A stretch of DNA of 64,000 nt from assembly GCA_023159155.1 (NCBI GenBank), contig JAJNNX010000004.1, forward strand, positions 186,001 to 250,000, given 5' to 3'. The translations under genes and the position numbers were made by a program. Of the stretch, positions 48,305 through 61,275 are shown in pieces. Each line of letters begins with the position of its first letter. Position 1 is the first letter of the stretch. The notes below the pieces were generated by a model. It searched no databases. It was not told the DNA's origin and saw only the letters and a program-made list of their open reading frames with translations. The DNA comes from Ustulina deusta. Its lineage: Eukaryota > Ascomycota > Sordariomycetes > Xylariales > Xylariaceae.

Positions 48305-48976
48305 AAGTAAGTTCGTGTACAATTTGGGAAATATAGTGGTAATGCATACACAACATGATAAGACGATGACTGGAAAAATGTTGTCATCGAGCAAATTAAA
48401 CGTCCGCCATGGAGATTTAAGCCCACCCTCGCTACGTCTTACGTGTAGACCTTATAGTTACTACTCGAGAAGCATTTTGTATCTTCTACTGGGAAATAAA
48501 TATATGTTGTTTACCTAGGTATTTTCCGATGTTGTCCATAGAACAAAGCCAATGACATACCGGTAGCAGAAGAAGCCGATATACATGTGCCCCCAATGGT
48601 GGATGCATGTGACAATTGCGCATTGACCAAGCACCTGCATGATGTCACATTATTTCACATTGCATATGTGAGGCGGCAACACGCCTCTTTAGCCGCATAC
48701 AAGCACATGCAGGCCGATTCCAGTTACGAATTTAATTGGATGTGCCAGCAACATTCAATGTTTGTCAACAGTCAATGGTTCCGAGCCTCACCACGAGTAG
48801 AATACCCAACCCAGGTACGCAGGAGCTGGAACGCCGGCTGGTCTGGCGATAACCCCCATCGATCGATTCTAACACCTGTCGCTAATTCGATTGGGTGGGC
48901 TCATTAACGCACCATAATGTGCTGACCTTCGAGTTGGAGCAGCTGTCGAAGTCTTCCAGCTGCAAGTATACACGCC
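48305..48976. other. Thiolase-CSN12 intergenic region
   Basis: 672 bases without a supported gene; an open frame at 48587-48907 (plus) has no recognisable features. It holds the thiolase 3' end and the promoter of the PCI-protein gene. Confidence 0.5.
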
Positions 48977-50689
48977 ATGTCTTTGGCTATCGAGTTCTTG
49001 ACTAGCATTCGAGGCTTTCTAAAAACCCGCAACGGCACTGGGCTTCGCGACTGGCTTCGTGTTGAACCACCTCTGCCCCAACAGTACCTCAATCTGGCCG
49101 CCGAACTGAAGAGTGGCTATCGGAATGCCAATGCCATCGCAAAACTCGTCGAGAAATGTCTGCCAGAGGAGGATGATCTACCAGAAGATCAAGGCACTGC
49201 CTGGCCGGGATTTGTCGCGTTTGTCAAGGATTACTTCGAGTATTGGCGAGATGTAAACTTTGACGACCTTTTCGGCGCACACCAGTTGCTCACGGGCCTG
49301 ACCAAGTAGGTAGCTTTTGGCACTCTCGCTCCCCAATCTATGATGGGCGTCCGGTTAACTAACGCGAATATAAGTTCCTGTACAACAGCGCTGAATCATC
49401 CCACGTATGGAACCATAATGCTTCAGACAAGCATATCGTTATGTGGCTCCTTATCCAAGCTATCGATGACCTTGAACAAACGCCCGGATTTGACGAAGAA
49501 GCTCAATACCATGGATACGGGCGAAGACGACCAAACTTCAATTGTTGGCACAACAGCAGAAGTAATCCAGAAGATTTTTACCACATGTCTTACAGATCGA
49601 TCCAGCCAGCGATATGGCCAGCCAGAGGGTAAAAAGGTCGGGGTCTACATTTTCGCGAACCTGACTCTAAAACTATTGTTCGCCGTGCGTAGCTTTCCAG
49701 TTAATCGTAGGCTCTGATACCACGCTAATGTGATGCAGTGCCGCAAGACTTATTTAGCAAAACAGCTCTTCACCAATGTCAGCGCTAAAGCCCCTCCGTT
49801 ATCATTCTACCCAGCCGCTCAGAGGGTCACGTATTTGTATTACCTAGGGCGCTTCCATTTTATTAACAACCATTTCACAAGAGCTTCTCGTTGCCTTGAG
49901 GAGGCTTATGTTCAGACTCCGCCAAGCTTTCAAAAGCACCGCCAGCTTATTCTTACTTATTTGGTTCCTTGTAACATGTTGCTTGGGCGTCTCCCTTCCC
50001 CAACTCTTCTACAAAGACCGGAGATACAATCGATGGCGACAATCTTCTCACAGTTCGCTCAGGCAGTCCGCACGGGGAATTATCTTCTTTTCCAGCAAGC
50101 CCTCGACTCACACGAGAACTGGCTATTCCGTAAGGGGCTGCTACTCACCCTTACTTATCGCCTGCGCCCGTTGCTCTGGCGCTCCCTCTCTCGGCGCACA
50201 TTTCTGCTTACCTACATCGCCCCAACAGAGGCCGATTCGCGCAAAGCCGCAACATTAGAATTGTCACACCTCCTAATCACTACTTCATACGTTCAAATGC
50301 GACTGGAAGGGTATTTGCCGGCCAAACCTGCAGCCAAAGGAAGGCAATCACATGTTAACAACATATTTTTCAAAGCTGTTTCCAATAGGGCAGGATCTTT
50401 GACGAGTGTATCAACGCTTGCTCCACCACCTGGAGGCCCCAAGGTTCTTCGGCCGAATGAGGGTTTGATATGGGGGAACATGGCTATCACAGCAGAGCAC
50501 GTTGAATCCATGGTAGCTTCCCTTTGTGCGCAAGGTCTTCTTCATGGATATCTTGCGCATTCCCAAGGCCGATTTGCTATCATGGGTGCAAAGCAGAAGG
50601 GAAGCGCTGTAGCTGCAGGCTGGCCTTCTGTTTATGAAGTCCTCACTCGGACGGATGATGAAATACCTGGTTGGGTTAGAGACCAGTGA
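48977..50689 (+). CDS. csn12: PCI-domain protein of the CSN12/PCID2/Thp1 family
   Basis: Three exons, 48977-49305, 49375-49684 and 49739-50689, give 529 residues. The first intron has a GTAGGT donor whose TAG would otherwise stop the frame, and a CTAAC branch site. The N-terminal helical half includes LSMTLNKRPDLT and EGKKVGVYIFANLTLKLLF. The TPR-like part contains CRKTYLAKQLF, YPAAQRVTYLYYLGRFHFINNHF and RASRCLEEAYVQTP, the family's best conserved blocks. The C-terminal PCI/winged-helix part holds ECH-like AITAEHVESMVASLCAQGLLHGYL. Family members are scaffolds: yeast Csn12 binds the COP9 signalosome and Thp3, and Thp1/PCID2 is part of the TREX-2 mRNA export complex with Sac3 and Sem1. Csn12 versus Thp1 assignment rests on my recollection of family patterns. 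Confidence 0.9.
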
Positions 50690-51519
50690 AACAAGACCCA
50701 GTCACTCCACAACGCGTTGATCGTTGCACATGACTTCGCTATATATTGTATAAGAGGGACCTGGTTCTGGTGGGTTCCCACAATGTGTGCGAATTGAATG
50801 ATACCCGGTACTGCTGTGCCTGCTAGTCGTTAGGATTTGAAACTGCCTGGAGGGAAAATAGTAATTGAACATACCGAATGATACCTCGGGGTGTGGGGTA
50901 TTCATTCCGACCGGATTACACTTGAAGAGCAAGAACATTGTTTTCTATGCAGAACCATCCGCATTGCGCAACAGCATTCGTACTACCATGAATGAGGCGA
51001 ACCTGGTCTTGTTAGTAGTATATTAAGGGCTACCCTACCCATCTCGCATTTTCCCAGATTTTCTCCACCAACCACCGTCGCAGTACGGTCGACGGCTCTA
51101 TGTTTCCAATATCTATAGCTTATGTATTGGTCATGCCAAGATGGCGTTAGATTTGTCCGTCTAATCACTTGTATTCATGACTTGGTAGACTGATCTCCAG
51201 ATATACCTAGTCAAGAGCGGTCTACACCAAACAGCCAAGGGTTCCCCAGATTTTCCGAAATATCTGGGTTACTCAGCTTCCGCGGCGAATTCGGAAGCGA
51301 ATGCATCTCTAATAGGTACCTACAATCAAGAGGCACATACTTAAATAATGGCTTTATCCGACCTGGCCATCACATTGCAGATGGAGTCCTGCTCGTTCAT
51401 CGTGGGGATCATCGAGTTGTTGACGAAGTTGGCGATTCCAGTAACAGCAACTCTATCAATCACGTTGAAACCATAGTGCAGTTATATATATACTGCTTGT
51501 TTCGCACGCATCCGCAACT
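50690..51519. other. Intergenic region upstream of pectin methylesterase
   Basis: 830 bases without a coding frame. The 3' part is the promoter of the secreted esterase, with a TATA-like element close to the start. Confidence 0.5.
51482..51492 (+). promoter_or_regulatory. TATA-like element upstream of pectin methylesterase
   Basis: TTATATATATA lies about 28-38 bases before the ATG at 51520. If it works as a TATA box the leader would be very short; no transcript start is visible from sequence. Confidence 0.35.
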
Positions 51520-52997
51520 ATGAAGGTGCTCGCCTTGCTCCTCAGTAGCGCATCGCTCGCGCTCGCGGCCAGCCGTACGAGCCCACCCTCGGGATGTCTA
51601 CACGTGGCCAAGAGCGGCGGCTCGTATACAACGGTCCAATCAGCCATCGACTCCCTCTCGACGACCTCAACAGCAGATCAATGCGTCTTCATTAACCAGG
51701 GCACCTACACCGAGCAGGTGTATATCCCCTCCCGCTCTGCCAAGCTTACCATCTACGGCTATACGACCGATAGCACCTCGTACGCGAATAACAAGGCTAT
51801 CATTACGTACAATCTGCCTGCCTCGACCGCTGGAAGCAATGATGCGTCTGGCACGCTGAGGGTTCACGCTGCCAATGTCAAAGTCTACGTGAGTAATATT
51901 ATGAGATGTCATTTTATCCTGGCCCTAGCAGTGCTGGGAATGGAATTCTCCTGTGCTAGCTGTTTTCATGTTCACGGCCCAGCCTACTCAATAGATGTTA
52001 CTTGAAAAGGACTCCTGCTAACAGTTGGTTTTGAAGAATGTGAATGTTGTGAATTCTTGTGCGTCACTACGTCTATCTTCTAAACCTTCACATCGACAGC
52101 ATTGGTTCGTCCAAAAACAGGCGATCAAAGCATAATGTGACAACCCCCCAGACAAGACCAAGCAGACTGACTAGATTTCGGTCATGTAGACGGTTCGGGT
52201 AGCCAAGCCATCGCCCTCAGCGCGCAGGCGGATGGCGGGTACTACGGATGCCAGTTCTACGGCTTCCAGGACACGCTGCTGGTGAACGACGGCCAGCAGT
52301 ACTACAGCGGCTGTCTCATCACGGGCGCCACCGACTTTATATTCGGCCAGCGGGCGCAGGCATGGTTCGAGGGATGCGACATCCGAGTGCGCAACGGCGG
52401 TTACTATATCACAGGTTCGTATCTACCCATTCACCCCGGCTCTCCATATCACACGGAGACACGCAAGCGAGTTGACACGAGGCGATAGCGAACGGCCGCG
52501 ATTCGGATTCCAACGTCTCTTATTACCTGTTCAACAACTGCGACGTCGCCGCCGCTTCGGGCGAGTCGGTCTCGAGTGGGTCGTATTACTTAGGCCGACC
52601 ATGGCGAACATACTCGCGCGTGGTATTCCAGAACACGGCGTTGAGTGCTGGTAAGTACCTCCCTACCCATCCCAGGACCAGAACTTCAAAATACCTCACT
52701 CCCAATAGATCTTGGCCTCAAGAGTCTTGCACTCTCGCGATATCTTGGCGTGTCTTCGCCCTGGCAGAGAAGTCGCTGACTTAGCTTCAAGTTATCAATT
52801 CTGCCGGGTGGCATGCCTGGAACGACGACACCGACGTTTCTAATGTCTACTATGCCGAGTACGCCAACTCGGGCTCCGGCGCCAGCGGCACGCGCGTCTC
52901 GTGGGCCACGAAACTGAGCTCTGCTGTTAGCCAAACCACGGTTCTCGGTAGCGATTATGCGAGTGGTGCTTGGTACGATGCTAGTTATCCGAACTAG
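51520..52997 (+). CDS. Secreted pectin methylesterase (carbohydrate esterase family 8)
   Basis: Five exons, 51520-51888, 52025-52058, 52190-52414, 52489-52650 and 52792-52997, give 331 residues; all phases close. The signal peptide MKVLALLLSSASLALAA is cleaved near AASRT. The fold is a right-handed parallel beta-helix. CE8 markers in order are SGGSYTTVQSAIDSL, QGTYTEQVYIP, GSGSQAIALSAQAD, GFQDTLL (catalytic Asp and Gln region), GATDFIFG (second catalytic Asp) and LGRPWRTYSRVVF (substrate Arg and Trp). WHAWN lies near the C-terminus. The enzyme removes methyl esters from homogalacturonan, exposing pectate to lyases and polygalacturonases. Exon 2 is only 34 bases. Presence of a pectinase suggests life on plant material. 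Expression is likely substrate-inducible, but no operator is visible. Confidence 0.95.
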
Positions 52998-55259
52998 AGG
53001 GCGCATGGCTGGCTGTCTGTTCTTCCAGGAAATAAGCTGTTCGTGAGTAGCTGGGAAGTTCATAGAGCCATACTCAGTGTTCGGATGCCATATGTGCGAT
53101 AAGCGGGAATATGCCTTGAAAATGGCGCTGAATCAAATGGGTTGCCGTCATATACCTACATTCTCGCCAGAGTACGATATTTCGTAGAGTCCGTCCATCC
53201 TAGTGTGCATGACGGAACGCGAAGTCTTTTTTTCCCATCCCTCTTGAAGGCCTTCTTCATGCGTCGCAGAGCTGAAAACGGTTATACAGTAAGTTACGTC
53301 TGCACTATATATATTTATCTCCAGGGTCTCCAAGGACTCCAAAGCTGAAACAGTCTTATCAGCTTACACTACACCTCCCGAATAAACTGTGCCGCTTTAT
53401 AAAATAAATTATATTTCTTCTTCTAGGCTAAAGTGGCTTGCTTGATCATGTTGTCTATTTCACCGCCAATTCAAGCCTAACCGGCTCTCATCTCCCGGAC
53501 ACATGACTCCTTCAACACCCATCCCGGACTAGTCGCCAATATCGGCTGTGAAGTATAATTGTGACTACTCGCTCATTTACACTAGGTATTATATCTACAC
53601 ATTTTGGCTAATGTGCCTTGGAAATTGATTTCCGTCACAGTGCAGTTAATTGCACAAAAACCAGTACACAACTACATGGATTTGATTGGTCTTTTACACA
53701 ACGTGCCCTGCGTCGTGATAATATTGGGTGACAATATTGGAGCGGTGACCACGTAGCTTCCACGCTAACACGGTCCTCTCCTCTCCCACGTTTTTTTTTT
53801 TCTTTCTCTTTATCAAGAAGCCGCCTATGGCTGGTATATGATGCTGTCATTGTGAATAAGTGAGGCTTTGGAGTTCAGCGGCATGCAACTTCGTCATCGT
53901 CGCGTGGTGTTCGTGCCTTGGATTTAAATATCCTCTGGGTGCACCTGGTGGCAGTGTAGTACAGGGAAGTATTGGTGACCCGACTTGCATGTACACTACC
54001 TGAGGTATATAGTAGATATAAGACTAATACCTAGGATATATGTTAAAGTCTCATGGATGAAGATCTTCCATGCCCTCAAGACTCTCTCATTTCTCCTCTT
54101 CTGTACCTGCAGTAGTGGCCGAACTAGACCGGCCACTTGCATAAGTGGCTGTTCAAGTTTTCCATTACCCCTGTTCAGTCGCCCTGTTCTCTCCTTCGAA
54201 GTGAACAACGGATTAGTGGAGTCAGCGATGAACATGAAGACAACTTTCACGCTAAGAAGTCACCTGAACTTCGAGTTAGTATTGGTGCAGTGCATTAGAG
54301 TACGTATCAAGATAATCGTGTATACGTAAGTAGATTTTGGATTCCGTCCAAGGCAGGCTGGGTACGTTATACTAGATCTAAGTACTTACCTTACCTACCA
54401 GTTGTCTATACTAGTGTATCTGTAGACTGAGTGTACATGTACTGTAGTACCGTATATGCCTCAGCTACGAAGCTAATACCTATCGAGCTAGCTGGTTATG
54501 TTCATCTCGTTTGTTCATCTCATTGGTCCAGTATTCTGCATTTGAGAGCTGCCTCAACCAATCATCGCCCCCCATCCACCCCATCTCCCTTTTCGATCCA
54601 TCACTCATCTCATTCCACCACCCAAGACATTCACGCATTCAGGACTCAGGAGTCAAGGCGGGCAGCCGACCCTGGCCACCCCAGCCAGAGCCAACGCGGT
54701 GCTTCCGCCAACGGCTTATGGGCCGATGGCATGCGGGTCCCCATCTATCTACACTCGGCTAGGTCAGGGCCCTCGTCCTGCCCTAAGCCTTCTTGGTCTC
54801 ATGCACACTCTGGCGGAGCAGGCTTGCGAGGCCTGGACCGATCAGCTTGCGGTCTTGGTTCCCTGTTTTGTCGTTGGCAGGGCTTTGCTATACCGTATGC
54901 AGTCGGCGCCACAATGTCTTCGTTTTCCTCCTCTCCTCTACCCTCCCCCCTTCCCATCTCTCCTGCCACTCGCTCTCTTCGTCGTTCGTTGCGCTGGAGT
55001 CGTGTCGTCGTGGGTTTCGTTCCTTTCTTTCACGCTCGTTTCGCATTGTCACAATCGTTATCGTCTTGGAGATATTCTCCCGTTCCACTCGTTCTATACC
55101 TACAACGCGCCTTCGTCCGAACTGTTGGGTGATCGAGAGCTGGACTAGACCAACTCTGTCTGCTTAGTGCTGCATTCGATCCGTTGCCCGATCAACCAAC
55201 GCACCAGCAAGCACGTAGACCGAACTCTTCTCGCCGAGCCCCAACATTTTGTCGCGAAA
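52998..55259. other. Intergenic region, about 2.3 kb, upstream of the SUN gene
   Basis: No supported gene. An open frame at 54431-55132 (plus) is Ser/Pro/Arg-rich and lies in a C/T-rich stretch (about 54560-55110) that looks like a pyrimidine-rich promoter or long 5' leader of the SUN-family gene. The sequence includes a poly(T) run at about 53789-53800. Confidence 0.5.
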
Positions 55260-56907
55260 ATGAAAACGACAACGTTGAGAGCGGCCATAGGGTCGGCTAT
55301 TTTGCTCGTGGCAACTCACCCCGACTGTGTCAGCTCTCAACACCAGCATCATCACCAGCACCAGCATCGGCAAATCCACCAACACCACCACCACGCGAGC
55401 AAGAGAAATGGTTTTGCCTCGAGCAATGCTACCTCCAATCCACGATATGAGTCCCGCCGACCAGAGAAGCTGCAAGCTCGAGGGGGTGCGAAATGCGAAT
55501 TTCCGACATCGAAGGGACTTACTGCCGTTACTCCAAGTGCGATGAACGGAGGCTGGGCTTTAGCACCTGATCAAGAATGTGTTGATGGCACTTGGTGTCC
55601 CATCGCTTGCCCTTCTGGCCAAGTAATGGCCCAGTGGAAACCGGACACTACTTATACCTATCCAGAGTCTACTGTTTGTGCAATCCTCTCTTCTACGTCT
55701 ACACGAATCGATGGTTGACCATTTCTAGTACGGAGGTATCTACTGCAATGGTGGCGAGATCGATGTTCCTTTTGAAGATCAACCGTGGTGTGTAGATGGC
55801 ACGGGTGCTGTTGAAGCTGTAAACAAGGCCGGTGATGTCGTCTCGTTCTGCCAGACAGTACTGCCCGGTTACGAAGATATGATCATTCCCACCGATGTTC
55901 ATGATAGTGCCACCTTGGCTGTTCCCGACCCCTCATATTGGGATTCAACAGCCTCTCAGTAAGTTTTCCATCCCTAACCGCTATCAACTGCCTCTAACCG
56001 CAGTAGCTTCTATATCAATGCGCCTGGGGTGGGCTCTGGGGAGGGCTGTATTTGGGGAGACGAGACAAAGCCCATTGGTAATTGGGCTCCATATGTCGCC
56101 GGGGCCAATACCGATGGCAGTGGGAACACCTTTGTTAAGCTCGGGTTAAATCCTGTATGGCAGGACAGCGCACTGTACAGTACGAAACCCACTTTCGGTC
56201 TCAAGATTGAATGTGATGGGAATTGTAACGGCCTACCTTGCGAAATTGACGGCAGCGGCATAGTCAGTAATGAGAAGGCAACAGGCGCTGGGGGTTCTGA
56301 CTTTTGTGTTGTTACTGTCTCCAACGGCGGCAAAGCAAGTATTGTTATTTATAATCTAGATGGGTCTGAGGGCGATGGTGGTGATGATGAGAGCACATCG
56401 AGTCCTGAATCGACACCCACTTCCACATCAAGCTCAACGCCAACTCCGACGCCTACGACGACAAGCACATCGACAACGACCAGCATTCCTACGACAACAA
56501 GCATCCCCACAACGACGTCCGCGCCGTCAACCACATCAACTCCGATCTCTACGGCGACGTCCTCTTCGGATGCGCCTACAATAACATCAAGCACTGGCAC
56601 CAGCACCAGCATCAAGAAAACAACATCTTCCGTGGGCCCAAGCTCAAGTAGCTCGGCGCAGTTTTTAGGTGCTGTTTACCATCAAAACGGAACTTCTAGT
56701 GCGGATTCTTCGTGGGACACCCCGACCGGGACTTCAGCTCTTCCCGCAGAGAGCACAAGTGAAAGTCAGATCGAAAGCGAGAGCGGAAGTGAGAGCGAGT
56801 CTTCCCCCACTGAGTCGAGCAAGAATGAGAACGGCGGCCGGCGTCAGGACAGCGCTGCCGTCGCCGGTCTCATTGTTGCATTCGTGGCTGCTGTCTATTT
56901 ACTCTAA
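55260..56907 (+). CDS. SUN-family cell-wall protein (glycoside hydrolase family 132 type)
   Basis: Three exons, 55260-55673, 55729-55958 and 56004-56907, give 515 residues. The signal peptide (MKTTTLRAAIGSAILLVATH) is followed by a His-rich stretch with 11 His between residues 28 and 45, and a Lys-Arg pair (SKRNG) that could be a Kex2 site. The SUN domain (about 85-365) shows CVDGTWCPIACPSGQVMAQWKP, YGGIYCNGG, PWCVDGTG, VVSFCQTVLPG, AVPDPSYW, FYINAPGVG, and CIWGDETKPIGNWAPYVAGAN. A Thr/Ser/Pro-rich stalk with TTTSIP repeats and a Glu/Ser-rich segment follow, and a hydrophobic tail (AAVAGLIVAFVAAVYLL) suggests GPI anchoring. Family members (Sun4, Sim1, Uth1, Nca3) act in wall remodelling and septation. 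The start at 55260 is the first ATG that provides the signal peptide. Confidence 0.94.
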
Positions 56908-59494
56908 CACAAGATGTCACGAGCATTTTGACCTAAGGTGGTCGCATTAGGACTCTTTGCGGCGCGAAGATGTTAACACCCCGCAAACAGGGCCACTTCG
57001 ACCCTATTCACTTTAGTACATACTGCAGTACGGTCCGGATCCCAACCCGATTTCGAGTCCCTGCATATAACGAACGATCTAGTTGATATTGTCTATTGTC
57101 TATTCTATATGCTCTTGGTAGCTCGGGGTTGCCAAGGCCGATTATTTGTTCACGAGATATATAAGTTGATTGTTGCTTTTGGAATATACCCACTTTGCAC
57201 GTTAGGCTATTTGGATCATTTCTTCGACCCAATCCGAACAACGGGCAAGTTTTAATCTTCTAGTGTGCCTGATTAATCAGAGAGGAGGAAACAAACTATT
57301 GATACGCGTAATGGAATAAAGATGAAACGACGCTATCGAGAATTTGTTTTACTTGTTAGGGTTCTATGTCTAAGTCCGCGGAGACTGGCAAGAGAGCTTA
57401 TTTAGAAATATATATTAAGTATATATATGATACATTGGAAACAGACCACACTATTTTGGGAGTACAATTACATCCCTATATTTTAGAACCAGCCGCTCTG
57501 CCATGTTAGGTGACTTGTGTTGACGAATACTCCAGGTTTTATGATAAAATAGGAGCTTCTATCCATGGTCAAGTCTTGTCCCGCTCAGTACGCCACTCTT
57601 TCACTGTCACAGGAATCGTGGTAACGAAATTAAACAATATCGTAGACACACAGGGCTCGCAATAGCCTTTTGAGTGAGCGACACCAATCTACCTCGTCAT
57701 TATCGTGGCGAAATATCTAGTCATCCTAATCAGAGTTTGTAGACAGGCCTTCGCCTCCACATATAACGACAAGATCTCGTCTAGTAGCATCTGATGAGCT
57801 GACCACGTTTGGAAAACGTAAAGTTTCGAACATGATATTTAGTATAGTTGGCACGCACGGCATGTAGGATATAGTTTGGTGACGAGTTGGGGAGCTGACC
57901 GCCTCTACGATTTAGACGGACGCTCGCAAGAGTTTTTTTTTTTTTTTTTTTTTTGGAAGTTTGAAGTTTGAAATTTGTTGTAAATGAGAGTGGGTGAACC
58001 TAGGGGCTTACTCTAACGATGATCATAATCGCATTCTATTTCACCTCTTATGTCGGTGTGGGGGGACGGCGACGAATACTTACCTTTACCTACCTCTTCT
58101 TGCTATTGCTGACGTTAACATTCATGCTCCTCTTTCCGCAACTCGTGTGAATTTTCCCTCGGACAATGGGCGGCGCGGGAAACTATCTACCTAGCGAGAG
58201 CTCGTGAGACCAAGGGTCGATATGAGTAAGGAGCGACGTTGAGATTATTTAGATTTGCGGTAAGTGTTAGTCAGCCCGACTGTGTGCTTCTCGAAAGCCT
58301 AGCGAGGACGAAGAATTCATATTTTAATTCGTAAGCTTGTGCCTGGGGTTTGTAGACCCCCCCCCGGGAAAGACCGGCTAACGACGGTACCAAACCTACC
58401 CGACACGATACCAAAGAGGCTCAGGACCGGGCAACGATGTCGAGTTTCGAACTGGACATAATAAGCGGCGAGAGAGTTCATCCGGGAGCTATCCATCGCA
58501 TGTATGTATCCCGGGAGTAGCCCCTGTGGCGTCTTCCGGGTCCTAGATAAGCATCTGCTTGCAGGGTATTCGCTACAATGTCGAGTGAATGAAGATAGGG
58601 GGTTTTTGTTTTGTTTTTTTTTGTTTGGGTGAATTGTGACTTTGATATACCTATTTCTACCTCGACCCCTTAGATAAGACGGGTGAACCACTACCCGGTA
58701 CAAAAAAACCGTGCATATCTTGTAAACACACCTTTTTGTTCTGTTTTTTTTGCCTCCTCCCCTCTATTCATTCTATCCAGTTGATTCCGCACCGCAAAGG
58801 GCCTACCTGCCTTTTTCAGATGGGACGCGCCGTTCCACGCACGTGGGCACCTTGTGCTTGCATTCTTTGTTCGGCGTCTAGACGTCTGCCTGTGTCTGAG
58901 CAACAGGTAGAGCGGGTGCAGGGATTGGGTGCAATGTCTCAGTCGAACGCTGGTCTAGCTAGGAAAATGATACATCGGGGTGGCGAAGGGCTTCTTACTC
59001 TTTGAGGGAAAAAGTTGCTTTGGGTTGCTTCGGTTGATCATCTCGATGAATACGTATAGTGTGTAGCACGCCCTAGAGCCGTCTCTTAGCAAATAGGGGT
59101 TGAGCAAAAGAGAAGGATCAGACCTCTCACTACCCCATAGATCCTATCAAGGTACCTACTTATCTGTTATATTACCAGTGATATAATAGGCGAGGAGCAT
59201 GACACTTTTTAAAATCTAATGAATGTTCATCTTACAAGTATTGTATGTCAACTGTAGAAGTGGTAATTTGAAAACTATCCAATAGATTTTTTTTATTACT
59301 ATGTATTTGGGTTGCTCTATCCAGCAGAACCCGGGGATATCTTTGAGGTATCATAAAATGACGTATTTATATATAGGATATGAGAGGAATCTTGACACAT
59401 GTTCCACGTAAAGTTAGACCCTTGTGAGTCGATCTTTTATCACCAGAAGATGAACAGTCTACAACAACCACACCAGTGTCGGAGGAGCGCAGGC
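56908..59494. other. Intergenic region between convergent genes, about 2.6 kb
   Basis: No coding frame with recognisable features. It is A+T rich around 57250-57480 and has a poly(T) run at 57934-57954 and short T-runs near 58603-58623 and 58736-58750. It presumably holds the 3' ends of the SUN and hexose transporter genes. Confidence 0.5.
57934..57954. repeat. Poly(T)21 tract
   Basis: An uninterrupted run of about 21 T residues in an otherwise unremarkable intergenic stretch. Confidence 0.9.
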
Positions 59495-61275
59495 TTAAAC
59501 CTGCTCGACAGAGGCGGAGGCCTTCTCGTCGGAAGCGAGAGGCTTGTCGTCGGCGGTTTGGTGTATCTCGGCAGCAAAGGTGTGATTGGGTTTCCACTTG
59601 GCGGAGTTGCGGGGAGTTGTAGCGGCCATACACATGTCTGCCTGTTCGAGGGACAGACCCTTGAGCTCGTAGACCAGGAAGTAGGCGAAAAGGGTGCTCA
59701 AGATGCAAAGAGAACCCCAGAGGAAGAACACCTTAGCTCCAAGGTTGGCCTTATCTTCGTTGACCAGGTAGGGTGTGATGACAGCTGTTTAATCCTGGGT
59801 TAGCAAACATCATAAAGGTAGAAACGAGTTGCGTGTTGGCTTACCGATGATAGTGTTCCAGAACCAGTTGGAGGCGGTCGAGATACCGACACCGCGAGAC
59901 CGAATTGGCAGAGGGAAGATCTCACCAACCACGACCCAGGCTGTAGGACCCCATGTGCTAGCGAAGAAGGCGATGTTGATGCAGATGAAAGAAATCATAG
60001 CCGAGGTAGCACTGTAATTGTGGAGCACAGTCCTGCCAGCGGTCACGCCAACGATAGCAATGATGAACTGGCACACAACCATGCCGATACCACCACCGAT
60101 GAGAATAGCACGACGACCGAGTTTCTCAATGATGATGAAGGAGATGGGGGTGGTGAGCACATTGACCAGCGTCGTGATGAGGGAGATGAGGAAAGGGTTG
60201 GGGATTGTTCCAAGCTGCGTGAAGAACGGGGGTCCGAAGTAGAAAATGAAGTTGATACCAGTGAGCTGCTGGGCACACTGAAGACCGGCACCGAGGATGG
60301 TTCGGCGGATAGGGCTGTCACCCTTGGATAGCGAGCCCTTGAGACAGGCCAGCCAAGACTGGACATAGCTTAGCTGAGGAATGTTTGCCAGCTCGAACTC
60401 GTTGTTGGCGATGATCTCCGCAAGCTCGTCCTTGATGTAATCCGACTCTTCGGGCTGACCACGAACGTAGGCAAGAGCCTTGGCAGCTTTTTCGATCTCG
60501 CCCCTCTTGACATAGAATCGGGGTGATTCAGGCAGGAGGAAAAGACCGGTTCCGAGAATGATGGCCCATAGGAACTGAACACCGATTGGAATACGGTAAG
60601 AGCCGGTATCATTCCGATTTTGGCTGGTGTAGACGACCACGTTGGCAAGCAGAATGCCAATCGTGATGCAGAACTGGTATCCAGAGACCATGGCACCACG
60701 GACCTTCTTGGGTGCAATCTCAGACATGTATAGAATAACGACGGCGGAGATGAAACCGACACCGCCACCGGCAATCAGACGGCCGAAAACGAAGAGGACC
60801 TCTTGGTTGGTGCTGGCAATTTCAAGAATGCAACCAAGGGTGAAGACGAAGCAACCTCCGATGATGGTAGGTCGACGACCAATAAAGTCGGCAATATCAC
60901 CACCTACCAGCGCACCAAGAAATGTGCCGAGAGACAGAATTGAGGTGAAGAGGGACGCGGTGGCGGAGGGGATGATGAAATGTTTCTTGTCCACATCGAT
61001 GGGCATCTTCGTGGCGAAATCGTAGTGATACCCAGTGTAGAGCTCGATGAAGTACGGCATGGCAAGCACACCACCCATCCAACCTAGGAGAATGTCAGCA
61101 GCTGAAAGGCGTTTGCACGCTTCGTGCGAGAGAGACGACAAGTCTTACCAGTGTCATAACCGAAGAAGATACCGCCAAAGGCGGCGAAGGCACAAATCAA
61201 GTAGGCCTTAATTGTAACGGGTGCCTCGACACGCGAGACATCGCCCGTGCCCTGGAGAACAACACCTCCAGCCAT
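59495..61275 (-). CDS. MFS hexose transporter (sugar porter family)
   Basis: Three exons, complement 61149-61275, 59845-61083 and 59495-59784, joined at GTAAGA/CTAG and GTAAGC/ACAG sites, give 551 residues. Twelve membrane helices are expected. Sugar-porter signatures are present in order: FGGIFFGYDTGWMGGVL in helix 1, GDIADFIGRRPTI (loop 2-3 GRR motif), GRLIAGGGVGFISAVV, LPESPRFYVKRG at the end of helix 6, QCAQQLTGINFIFYFGPPFF in helix 7, EKLGRRAIL in loop 8-9, and the helix 10 region WGPTAWVVVGEIFPLPIRSRG. The C-terminal tail is cytosolic and polar. It resembles high-affinity glucose/hexose proton symporters of filamentous fungi; xylose or other monosaccharides are possible. It acts at the plasma membrane. 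The intron after FGYDTG is common in this family. Confidence 0.95.

Noticed and set aside
54431..55132. 233-residue open frame upstream of the SUN gene
   Set aside because: The sequence is a C/T-rich promoter-like stretch read as Ser/Pro/Arg protein. Two other frames are equally open across it.
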